From assembly GCA_040954595.2 (NCBI GenBank), contig CM082595.2:6076001-6140000 (forward strand): 64,000 nt of DNA, read 5' to 3'. Of the stretch, positions 53,501 through 64,000 are shown piece by piece (the stretch's first letter is position 1; every line of letters begins with the position of its first letter). Position numbers and translations under genes: made by a program. The DNA is from Balanoglossus misakiensis. Its lineage: Eukaryota; Hemichordata. The notes below the pieces were generated by a model, which saw only the letters and a list, made by a program, of their open reading frames with translations, searched no databases and was not told the DNA's origin.

Positions 53501-56500
53501 GATGGATTAATTTTGCAACAGGGAGGAAATTGCCAACGAAAGTCCCACAACACAGTCCCCGGAGTGTAAATTACATGCAATTTGCCCGATTCAACATGTT
53601 TTTGTATTCAGGTCACAATTACACTTAATGAAAGGACCGACCACAACACAAGCGAAGGCCGGTCGCTGAGGGTTTTCAGCCAGGCAAACAATGACATCGA
53701 AGCGCAGGCAGACACCGAACAAGAGTTACTGTAATTCGTCCATTCTCATCCCGAGGACGTCATAGTTCAAGTTCACAGACTCCTAGTTAACACTTACCAC
53801 TACGACTTACTTCGGATACTATGTCTGAGTTCAGATCATGCCGCTGTCACTCTATATCTGCACACAGCCTGCTTAGCTTCAATTCAGATTACAGTTACGC
53901 TTCGGGCTCTTAATATGCAAATACTATAATGCCGCATTTGTCTTCTTATGCAAATCGACGCGTGGTCTAATTTTAGAGGGCCACCACGCCCATATACACA
54001 GTGCTGAACTTTCATGCTGGTATAAGAAAGCTCGGTTTGTTTAATAATAAAGGTTTTATAAATGTTCACAAGCTCTTCACGTCACGACAACAAAATATTA
54101 GTATGTACACATGTAGGCGCGACTGACTATTGGCTTCGACCAAGACCAAGCGTTATTACATGTATGTGTATACTCAGTTGCAATTGAACTCGCTGATGGT
54201 GTGAGAAAACCTCGAAATTCCCGGATGATCACATTGCAGGGACTCGAGGCGATTTACAAAACAAACTACAAAATTGAAAGTCAAAATAATTCAGATTCGG
54301 CTTCAAAATTATGAGATACACTTCATCCAATACCTTGCTTAGATCTTAAATCTTCAAGGAGGCCTTATTTGAAGCAGGTTTCATCTTCTCACTTCAACGA
54401 GCTGCACTCTCTCGCTTACCATCCACGCATCGACGCCAACAGCCGTAAAGTGTGTGTGGATTATCAACAAATAATTACATCGTTAACCTTGCTGATCCGT
54501 CCCTATCCGCCGTTACATTCCACGGCATTCCCTCTCGGTTCAACTAACAACCCAAAAACAGGAATAAATAGATGAGAACACCCATGTGAGAAGAACCAGG
54601 CGGAAAGAATTAATTCTCTGCCGAAAAACCAACATATGACCTTATCGTCGCCATTGACAATATTATTCTCCATATCTCATTGCATGACCCCGTCTACTGA
54701 CGATTTCAACACTTTCTTCCAACTCCCTCGCCACAATATCACAAGCTATTGGGAATTAAGTATTCGAATTCATGAAAACTAACTAGTTTACTTAAGGAAA
54801 GAGGGGCACACACGGTTATTACACAACATACATGCACCTATGCATTTTCCAATTCAACTACAATAACTGCCCATCTTCAAAAGCAAGACACACAATTGAT
54901 ACCAGTACAGACACAGTAATACTAGACATCCTCTTCAACAAAGACCAACACACAATACACAAGGCATCAATAACATGTAGGAATGACACGTTAAAACAAC
55001 AGGACAACCAATTTACCAAAAAGAGACTGAATCAGTGACTGTGGTGATACGAAAACCCTGCACAATATCACCACAAGCCCTGTACGCCCCAATCAAACAA
55101 AAATCACTCGTTTTGTTTAAAGCATGTGTACAGCGCCACCAGACACCTAACAAACTTCTGACTCTAAACTCACTCCTGATGCTATAGATTTTCCTATGGT
55201 GAAAATATCTGAACAGTTCTATCAAAAATCAAGCACGGTGACATATTAGTTTCTTTATATCATTTGATTATACTTTTGGTTGGCACCTTTCGTGAAAATA
55301 TCAAGAAAATTACAATTTTGTAACACAGTTTTCTCACAATTCTACATGTAAGGCTGCGGAATGCGATAACCATGCACTGCATCTGGGTAGTCTGCCATCT
55401 ACCTCAACTTGTTCTGGCTTGCTTTAAACATTGACAGATGACTTATAGCGGTGCTCTTTTGAACGGCATCTCTCGCATTCCCTGTTTCCGTTAATGTCGT
55501 CGTTTTGTAACAACTCGTGACGAGGATTCTCGCGCGATTCTCATGATATCCATGGCAACGTATGTATGCGCGGAGAGGTACGGATCTCTCTAACTTCCAT
55601 TTTCGTCGATTGTCAAAAAACAGCTTTTGATGGATAACGGAGGGCGTGCAATTATCACCCGTTTTTCGAATAACTACACGCTAATTTGCGTGGCATATGA
55701 TTTAACACGCGCAGGCGATTATTTATGGCATGGTCCCATCGTATGTTTTATGGGGGAAGATTTGGCTATCTTTCATTATTGCGCAACTGTCAATTAACAT
55801 GCGTAAGTTTAGTAAACCCACGATCTAAAACAAAGGTGTGTTTTTTTATTTATCCTTTCGCTGTCATTAAAAGACAAGTCTTGTCCAGTCTAACCATTAG
55901 GAAGAAAACATGGAATTTTCCAATGATCCAATAGACATACACCAATGGATTTCAAAACAAAAATACAAGAAAATTCAGGTTTTTTCGTCATACATGTCTC
56001 AGTCGGAGGGTCTACAATACTGCCAGTAAACGGTGAATGTATGAGATGCGCAAATATTAATGATAACCTGCTGGCGTTTGTTTTCACGGATGAAAACGAT
56101 GCACCGTTTGAATCATTGATTATTTTCATTTCTGGGTGGAAAAAACTTGTATCTAGCAGAGGTTCGCGTTTTGAATAATACATATCCAAATTTACGACGT
56201 GAACAACCTCGTACATTCTACCGTCACGGAAGTATACACGACCTTATGGACGTGGATGTGCCTGGCTATTGTGCCTCCGCCGGCCGTATGGTGTTATTGC
56301 CAACCCGGGGTCATTATAATCAAATTTGTTACAAGCTTAACATGGCTCCCTTTCAGAGCCCACCTTTTCTTCATATCAGATATACCCTCTTTGTCATTCG
56401 CGATTCGCGAGCACTCTTGGTAGATGCGACCGCATTGACGGCAGGTGAGTATGTCTCTCTTGTCTCGAAGCACTTTTTTCCAAGAAACAACTTTCATTTG

Positions 56501-57210
56501 AACTGACCCTCCCATTAACAAGTTAGCTACAAATTTGACAGCGCACCCTTTGATGTTCATAATATGAATCGTATCATGCATGCGAACTGCTATCATTGTT
56601 GATAGTGTTGACATTTGCATTCACGTCCGTCCCGAGTGATGAAATTCTGGTCACTTTTGCGAGGTGCCCGAATACTACCGGTAGTAGATGTAGGATAGTG
56701 GTGGTTCTGAGAGCATACCAAGAAGTCATACACTGCACAAAACTATCGGAAACTTATACCAAAAATTCCAGTGTTCTGAATAGTCAGAACATGCGTTTAC
56801 TTTGCAATAAAACCGTTTCAGATTTCTTTGGAGTGGACAACGACCATCAAACGATACCACTTCAGTGAACAAATTTTAGTCACGGCTAAAAACTTTGGTC
56901 ATTCGGATATGCTTATGATACGACGATGGAATGACGTTAAGCAAACTACCACATCAACTTTCGTTTAGTCTTATCGTTATTTTCCGATTTTTTCCATCAT
57001 CAATACTAGATCTATATCACCCATAACTAAAACTAGATTCTACCAATGATAGTCACGGTATTATAATGTTTACACGCCATTCTGTAGGTAATGCTTGTAC
57101 AGCAGATAACCAGGCATGTAGCTGATGCGAAAGGTATCTTACGTCTCCCCACCCCTTTCTCCATCTCCGTCTCATAGAACAGAATCCCTTCCAACACAAA
57201 CGGCGTTAAT
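50531..57210. other. Intergenic interval between divergent channel and subtilase genes
   Basis: The two genes are transcribed away from each other, so both promoters should lie here. No TATA box or confident exon was recognised. A frame at 52502-52822 (minus, 106 codons) and frames at 56147-56506 (plus) and 56294-56620 (minus) are open but unrecognised. A full CRE octamer lies at 52750-52757 and a short hairpin at 52477-52528. Confidence 0.5.
52477..52528. repeat. 16-bp inverted repeat with 20-base loop
   Basis: ATCATCGGTTCTTACA (52477-52492) pairs with TGTAAGAACCGACGAT (52513-52528) with one mismatch. The loop contains the palindrome ATACTAGTAT. No duplicated flanks were seen, so it is either a regulatory or structural hairpin or the remains of a small inverted element. 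Confidence 0.6.
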
Positions 57211-60200
57211 ATGCTTAGTTTGAGATGTTTGATGGTGCTTATTGGAATGGCAATCAATAATAGCGATGGTCAAGAAGCCCCTCTCTACCAACCCGACGCC
57301 TCAGTCTCCATTGGTATCTCAAACAGGTACATGGTAATCCTAAAACAGGTACGTCACTCATTATCAGGAAAACAGGCGCATGGATTAATTTATCTTACTA
57401 AATTATTTGCAGTACATTTGGCATTGGGTATTCGGCACGCGTGTCTGGTTACCACTAACAGTACTGTAATCTAGTGACATCTACATTCCGCATATTAGGC
57501 CAAATTATGTTCGGACTACTTCAAGTTTACGAAATTTCCCTTTTCCTATGTATCTAATAGTTCATTATTAGATTTCCTAAAACATGGTGAAATGTAAATA
57601 TTTTTTCGACACAGCCTTTACATCCATATGGACACTGATGGTATTGTTACAAATGATATTCCGCATATACAAATATTTTCGTAATCGGAGCAGTGATTAC
57701 TGCCGTGTTAACACATCGCACCTCAAGCATATGAACATGCCATGTATTATCACAAAAAATGAAGTAGCATTCGAGGCAAAGAAAACATAAAGAAGGGAAA
57801 CCACAGCCACAAAGGTATGACTCCATTCTATTTGTCCTTCTGCAGGAATACAGTGTTTCCAAGCTTCTGAGCGTGGCTGCCAGGACTGCCAGCCAGGCGG
57901 ACAACATCGGCAGTTTTGTGGCCATCGAACGACTCTTTGAAAACCTCTTTCTGGGGTTCAGCGCCGAGATGGATGATCAGACTCTGGCAATGGTGAGTGT
58001 TCGTGAGTTTATGATCAGAGGAAATATTAATTTGATATCTAATTATCTTTGATATCCACTTCTGCCATCGCGATTTTAATCAAGACAATACTCGGGTCAC
58101 TGTAAATAGTTAACGTTAGAAAACCTCAAGGTACTCCAAAAGTACACACTAGTAAGAATTTGGCAGAATATAAACAAAACCAGGAAGTGAGTGAAGTACT
58201 AAAGCCATTACCCTAAAGCTAACCCCAACCCATAGTATGACTATCGAACAATAGGAAAACAATGAACAAATGTCGTAATATTAATGCACTTTTGACCACT
58301 GCAAAAAGTGTAAAACAAACCTATTTATATACTTCATCTCCCTCAAACCTTTCTGTCTGTTAAATGTTATTTTAAAGACGAAATAGTTAATGTCCACACA
58401 CACATATACGGAGACCGTTCCCACACTCACCACTGGCTGACTTTAGCAACACCAGCTTAGGGTTTACAAAACAAGAGCTTTTTTATTGAAAAAAACACCA
58501 ATATTAACATAAATAAACAGGATACCCGTAAGAAACAGGTGGAAAATAAAAACGTATACAGCATAAAATATAAACGCCACTTAAAAACGCTCACGCAACT
58601 CACAGTCACATATCCTGCTGGAATCAGTAGCGGAGAAAGTTTTGCACATGCGCAGTCCGGACCGGATAAGCTGCCAGAATGCGTGGGTGGCTATTTTTTG
58701 AAATGGCGATCAACTGTGGGGTTGGAAATTTCCATAAATAATCTGGAAAAATCGCAATCGAGTCAAAAACTAACGTAAAACCCCGAAACTGGGGAAGAAA
58801 GTCCCAAACGATACATAAATACAGTCGATTGACATTCAAATCTACGTAGATGAGAGAAATTTATCCAAAGCAATGCAGACGACGGAGGTGAAGTGTTTCA
58901 GCCACGCGGTACGCAGGAAATTAAAGTTTGGCAGAAATTTCACAAGGGAAGATCGCGATCGGGACCGCTAACCAAGCAAAAACAAACTCCGCTGGTATAC
59001 CCTGGCTTGGCTATGACTCCTAAAATACGACAATTCTCGATTCCCGCTTTTCTATGCCCAAGAAAAGCACCCACGCCGCTGTTGCGAAATCCACTGTCGC
59101 GGTCGCAATTGCGCAATAATTTTAGCCACGCACGTGTGCTCGGGATCTGGACAACATCAATCGACCGTCCCAAGTCGATCACGCCCGGATCGCAGCAAAA
59201 ACTAGCAAGCGCGATTGCAGTGATTCGCCGAATTAATTTTACTGACCTTATATGAAGCTTGAATATCGCTGTAAACTCATCTGAACGAACTACAAGCGCA
59301 ATTTCCATAGCATCAGTCGGAGCTCCGAGAAACACATCCATCTTCGCCCCAGTCCAGCCAGCAGAGTGTAATCCATTCTCAGTCTAGGGGTGGCAGGATG
59401 GTCCGCTGATCTTCCATAGGGGTGCGTTTTCACAAATTCACATAATTTTACTTTCACTGCACCTTTCAGGGGAATGGACTGTTCCACTGGTGATATGACC
59501 ATCGTGCACTGGTGTTCTGATGTACAAAATACATGTATACTATTTTGAACATCGCCTCACCGTTATATGATGCAATAAACTATTGTCACAGATAGCACCC
59601 TGTAATATGAACTTTTCTGAGAATTCCAAAGGGTCTGATCATGCGGTCAAAATTAGGCATGGAACCGGCTTCACAGTCTGTCTTGAAACTTTGTTCTTCA
59701 TTCCACAGGTCAGATCTTACCAAGAGGTCGAGTATGTTGAACAGGATGTACGCCTTGAGACACAGACCACACCCTCACACCTTGACAGGATAGATCAACG
59801 CAGTTCTGTCTTAGACGGAAATCCATATTCACCTCTAAGTAAGGCAATTTTAGTGAACAAGCGTGTGAATGCCAATTTTCCATTACAGATTTTTAATTAT
59901 GACAGTTGGTGTAAAAGAACTTATACGACTTACTTTAAAAATCATGTCTCATGAAATCACCGCGCTTCTGAAACTGATAACTATAACACTATACAGAAGT
60001 AATGTTTCACACGTGCCAAGTTGCTGAAACTTTTTCACAATCTTTTTCTTGCAGATTTCTTTTGTTCATTTCGTTCGTCAACTCGTCAATCTTGTGCTAC
60101 TTATTAATATTGTGACGTTACTTAGTAACCCTTTCTCTGTTAACATCAGTTAAGTTAAGACATAACAATGGAATTGTTATCACGGTGGTGTTTGGTCTGT

Positions 60201-60759
60201 GAGAATACCGATGTACGTGTATTGTTTAGAACAGACAGACAGTGAGAGAGACAGACAGACAAAATCATACACCATGAAATGATTTTCTTTCTCAAGATAA
60301 CGCCGAAGGTGTAGGGGTATACATCGTGGATACTGGTATCAAAGGAGATCACGAAGAAGTTGCAGGCAGGGTCAACTTCGTACCTGATGAAAGCGAACGG
60401 TGTGATTTTATGCAGGTGAGGGAGGATTTCTAGTTGTTGTTTTTGTGATAAACCAGAAGACTTTAACTCTCAATACTTGCCACATGCAAGAAATAATACC
60501 ATTAATTATGTATTAAACATTATTTCTTACAACTGTCGTGGAATCAAATTTTAGTTTTTCTTTTCTGTATAGGGACAATCGGCCGAAGTTCCCCTTGAAC
60601 AAATTTGCGGTTTCCATGGCACCGGCATGGCTGCCCTGGTCGGCGGAAAACAATATGGTGTTGCCAAAAACGTCTCCTTGTATGATGTGCGTGTTTTGGT
60701 TGGACGGTGTTACTCCGGAGATCATTTTCTGAGCCAAGCGATTCACGGTAATTTCCGAA

Positions 60760-60796
<37 letters not shown>

Positions 60797-60867
60797 GTCA
60801 GTTAGTCAGTCTATCAATCGATCAATCAATAAGCCAGAGTCAGATTCAAGCAATCAATCAATCAGAC

Positions 60868-60906
<39 letters not shown>

Positions 60907-62369
60907 CTTAATCAATCGAGCAATCAGTCAATCAATCAATCACTTACAACAAATCATATACATTATTCTTTTATATGAATTATTTAATATTCTTTTCTTT
61001 TAATTTGAAAGAAAACGTTTCACTTGGCCACTGGCTTCGTGTGATTTGGCTACAAAAAGGCACACTCCCTGGCTTCCCTAACTGGATTCTTTTGTTTTCA
61101 CTCAGGTCTTGACATGATCGTTCACCACAGCGTTCACCCAGCCGTCATTTTGATGCCTTTCGGTACATCACAGGCGTACCAGTCGGTTAGTTTGACGGCT
61201 GCCACGGAGGTCTTGCACGGTCTCGGCTTCACACAAGTTGCGGCTGCTGGGGAAATTGGTGATGCGTGTAACAATCTGTTTGGCAACGCCCAAAATGTGA
61301 GTTGATTTTGATACAACTGGAAATTGTTTTACTCTCCCTCTCCATGTGCGCGTGTGTCTGTCTGTCAGTATATCCGTATGTCTGTCTGTCTGTATGTATG
61401 CATGTATGTATGTATGTATCATATGTATGTATGTATGTATGTGTGTATGTATGTATGTATGTATGTATGTATGTATGTATGTATGTACATGTATGTATGT
61501 ATGTATGTATGTATGTATGTATGTATGTATGTATGTATGTATGTATGTATGTATGTATGTATGTATGTATGTATGTATGTATGTATGTATGTATGTATGA
61601 ATGTTGTCCGACATACTTGTATTTGTTGAATTCCAATGTCAAACTATCAGGCCAAATTTAACTATCAACATGTTTATACTGGTGCATTATATGGAACTTG
61701 CAGGTGATAAAGTCAGCACGAATGGCAGCAATGTCGTCAGCTGATATGTATATAGTTGGCAGTACCGGTCAGTGTGTTGACCTGTTCGCACCTGCCGAGG
61801 GGGTGACTACGGCTGACACAGCATCCCCAACGGCGACCAGGGTTGTCTCGGGTAGCTCTGTCTCTGCTGCTATTGTTGCAGGTAGGTGTTCGCTTGGTTG
61901 GGTCAGAAAAGTTCTTCTCCCTGTCATATATACATTAAAGGTCCCCCATGGAAAATTAGCTATAGTTACCATGGCAAAATGAGATCTAGCCAATCACAGA
62001 TTTTCATTGGGTGGCACACGCGAAAAAAAAGAGCGCAACCATATGTTCTTTAGAACACTGAAATGCTCCATTTCAGCCATATGAGGGTGTATGTACATTG
62101 GAGGTGACTGTATACCTTTAACAGATCTCAAGCTGTTTCAAGCTGCCTTGTAACTATGGCGCAAGATTTTTGCATCTGACGCTGTTTTATCTTTGCTCTC
62201 TTCTTGTAAAGGTGTTGCTGCAGCTATCTTAGCAGACGACCCATCGCTCTCCCCGAGCGAGGTCAGGGACAGACTGCTGGCAGGCGCCACCATGGACACC
62301 ATTGCACCCATCTCGCCCATGTTACCAGGGACACCAAACAGAATGGCCTATGTGGGAAGCGATCTCTAA
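57211..62369 (+). CDS. Secreted proteinase-K-type subtilase (S8A) with altered oxyanion hole
   Basis: Eight exons: 57211-57348, 57846-57992, 59709-59838, 60297-60415, 60573-60747, 61106-61296, 61704-61881, 62212-62369; 1236 bases, 411 residues, all phases closing. An in-frame TAG at 57175-57177 supports this start. Order: signal peptide (LMVLIGMAI core), I9-type propeptide (RYMVILKQ to VEYVEQDVRLE), then LDRIDQRS, where proteinase K has the same motif at the mature N-terminus. Catalytic Asp is D150 in YIVDTG, His is H193 in FHGTG and Ser is S352 in SGSSVSAAIVAG. The oxyanion-hole Asn, expected in an AAGN context, is E286 (AAAGEIGD). The usual second His after HGT is Gly, and the GTSMAxP Pro is lost. 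It ends soon after the catalytic Ser domain, with no extra domains. It may have reduced or changed activity, or serve as a pseudoenzyme. Confidence 0.93.
58890..59240. other. CpG-rich patch with long frames on both strands in subtilase intron 2
   Basis: This part of the AT-rich intron is dense in CpG (GATCGCGATCGGGACCG, CGGTCGCAATTGCGCAAT and similar). Frames of 120 codons (58893-59255, plus) and 133 codons (58940-59341, minus) are both open. No protein motif was recognised in either. It could be an alternative promoter, a fragment of inserted foreign sequence or a nested gene remnant. Confidence 0.35.
60765..60955. repeat. (CAAT)n imperfect microsatellite in subtilase intron 5
   Basis: Interrupted CAAT/CAGT units beginning 18 bases after the exon 5 donor (60748). 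Confidence 0.93.
61390..61600. repeat. (TGTA)n microsatellite in subtilase intron 6
   Basis: About 50 TGTA units with a few interruptions. Reading frames through it on both strands are artefacts. Confidence 0.95.
61935..62121. mobile_element. Copy B of a TTAA-flanked non-autonomous repeat (subtilase intron 7)
   Basis: Bounded by TTAA at 61935-61938 and 62118-62121, starting AGGTCCCC and ending GTATACCT. The reverse complement of the right end (TTAAAGGTATACAGTCACC) matches the left end of copy A at 44895. The core CTAGCCAATCACAGATTTT and CACGCGAAAA are shared with copy A. There is no coding capacity. TTAA targets suggest a piggyBac-like source, but this is inference. Confidence 0.55.
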
Positions 62370-62828
62370 TGAGACACCTTGTGATGGCCAGGATTCCAAT
62401 GTACCGTACTCTCTGTGATGTTATAAGCAACACGACGATTCAGAAGACTAAGCATTGCAAAAAACAAAACCAGCAAATAACTTTATAAAGCCTGAAGCTT
62501 TCCTCACAGCAAAAAGTGGAACCATTCGCAGTTGTACAAACACAACATGCATGTTTAGTTAACTGTGTGCACATCCCCCCGTCAAGACGTGGTTTCTAAA
62601 TCCCTGAGTACAGACGAAAAATTATATGAATCAAGCTTCTGTTGAGTACATTAATGCAACAGTATATTTTATATTCAAATAATTAAACTAATTTCCAAGC
62701 CTGCTGTCAAAATTTTAAAATACTTGATTCCGTTCAAGACTGCCATTGCTATTGTCTTGGAATTCAAACCAGAGTTGTAATTGACTGCTGATGTCACGCT
62801 ATCCAATGCACGTGGCAGACCCAAGTAA

Positions 62829-62834
62829 AATAAA
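62829..62834 (+). terminator. AATAAA signal candidate for the subtilase gene
   Basis: A canonical AATAAA about 460 bases after the TAA stop at 62369, followed by a T-rich run. Confidence 0.5.
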
Positions 62835-64000
62835 CAAACATTTTTTTTGTTTTAATTGTTCTGAATCACTGACTTGCTTTTAATTTGGTTTAACTGTTGA
62901 AGCAAGAGTGACACTGCCAAATGCTACAGGTTTCCATTAAGGAATTTGAAAACACGATATCTATGACATCATAGGTCATCTGAGGTCAGGGTGCAAAGGG
63001 TTAACACTGTGGAGTCTACAGAGTACAAACAATATCACTTGCAAGGGAATGGTTTTCGTTCAGATAGACATATTAAAGTCTGTGTAATTTGCAAACAAGC
63101 TTGGTGTTTATTTTCAACTGGAATTAATATGTTCTTTACAAATGCTCTGTTGTGTTAAATTACATGTACAAAGAGATCTATTCAAGCCTTTTGCCACTGC
63201 AACTAAATCCAACTCTATAATATTCTATGATAGAACTGGTCCAGTACGTTGGCAAATCAGGGGAGAGGGCTAAGCAACACTGAGCCCTTGAAAACAGTAC
63301 ATTAATGTTCATGTCGATGCTTCTTGTACAATAGTGATACATGTACATGCACCCCTACTTTCAAATGGTTTGGCCTTCCTCGCCACAGAAAATATAGAGT
63401 TCAGTGAATCACTCCACATATATGAAGGGATAGATGCGTTAGAATTATAGCTGTAATGCTATTTCCCTCTTTAAAAAATCTTGCAAATTGTCCAGTACTG
63501 CACACCACACATTAACACAAGTATGATCAAAGTTGAATCCAGCTCCACACTACACAGTCAGGGCATAGACATTCAATCACATTCTAGGAAAGTCTTTAAA
63601 AAAGTTGTTTGGATTCTAAATTTCACTCTTGCTTTTGCATCACCTGTAAAAAAAGAAAAATAACAAAATTCTTGTCAGGTAATGTCTTAGTATCTAATAA
63701 CAGAAGCATTTTTCTGGAATGAGTGACACATATTGTTTGAGGCTTTTAACCCTTTCACCACCGTGGTTTGGTCTTGATCCATTGTTTTCAATGGTAAAGT
63801 TGGACCTCTACAGAGGGAAATGGGGTGAATGGGTTAAAGGTCCCGGATAATCAAAACATGGTAATTCTGTGTTAATGGGCCATGGGGGTTTAGCTGCATT
63901 TTGAATTCAGCATGCAAATTCCCACATATTGGTGCATACTTTCTAATGCGCTTGTTGTCGGACAAAATAAAAACGTGTAAAACTATATGGTTAATTTGAA
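62835..64000. other. 3' flank of the subtilase gene, non-coding
   Basis: No exon is recognisable to the window end. It contains the TTAA-flanked element at 63746-63837, and after it a stretch (63834-63905) sharing TTAAAGGTCCC and an inverted CCCCCATGG with copy B of the dispersed repeat. Confidence 0.5.
63746..63837. mobile_element. 92-bp TTAA-flanked mini inverted-repeat element
   Basis: TTAA sits at both ends. The inner termini CCCTTTCACC and GGTGAATGGG are inverted with one mismatch, and the centre carries a small CCATTGTTTTCAATGG hairpin. Size and structure fit a MITE with TTAA targets. Confidence 0.6.

Noticed and set aside
56147-56620. Overlapping 119-codon (plus) and 108-codon (minus) frames upstream of the subtilase
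   Set aside because: They overlap on opposite strands, contain rare codons and no motif. A GTGAGT string at about 56443 is not matched by a downstream acceptor in frame.
1-64000. CRISPR arrays, bacterial operons, prophage or insertion sequences
   Set aside because: There are no regularly spaced direct repeats with unique spacers. The genes have spliceosomal introns and animal protein families, so this is not prokaryotic DNA.

Overview
The window is metazoan nuclear DNA: AT-rich, with long introns, GT/AG splice sites and many tetranucleotide microsatellites. The gene content (DDB2, a SAMHD1-type HD dNTPase, a DEG/ENaC channel carrying LDL-receptor class A modules, a proteinase-K-type subtilase) fits a marine invertebrate, most likely a deuterostome such as a lancelet or hemichordate. 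The species cannot be fixed from the sequence alone. Most of the uninterpreted open frames are short or lie in simple repeats. The real genes had to be assembled exon by exon, and in every multi-exon model below all junction phases close without a frameshift.

Layout. (1) 58-1036, plus: last three exons of DDB2; the gene starts left of the window. (2) 8617-14756, plus: a complete 14-exon SAMHD1-like gene of 558 codons, HD domain only, no SAM domain. (3) 14.8-28.4 kb: long non-coding interval with tandem repeats and isolated regulatory-looking words. (4) 28417-32328, plus: a two-exon secreted protein of about 258 residues with a signal peptide, three Lys-Arg/Arg-Arg sites and an internal GxYFTGxL repeat, read as an unrecognised prohormone-like precursor. 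(5) 32.8-44.2 kb: mostly non-coding, with one orphan 83-codon frame (36046-36297, minus). (6) 44239-44408: a 170-bp mini-transposon with 18-bp inverted ends and a 9-bp target duplication. (7) 44549-50530, minus: a complete 13-exon DEG/ENaC/ASIC-type channel of 648 residues with three LDLa modules in the ectodomain, each on its own phase 1-1 exon. (8) 50.5-57.2 kb: non-coding. (9) 57211-62369, plus: a complete 8-exon secreted subtilase (411 residues) with an I9-type propeptide; Asp, His and Ser of the triad are kept but the oxyanion-hole Asn is Glu. (10) 62.4-64 kb: 3' UTR and small TTAA-flanked elements.

The genes do not form an operon or an evident pathway; this looks like ordinary animal gene order. 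DDB2 acts in UV-damage recognition and SAMHD1 in dNTP turnover, both nuclear, but nothing in the sequence links their regulation. The most notable protein-level observations are the LDLa-bearing sodium channel with a degenerate pore motif, the oxyanion-altered subtilase, the SAM-less SAMHD1 homologue with substitutions around the nucleotide pocket, and the unassigned secretory precursor.
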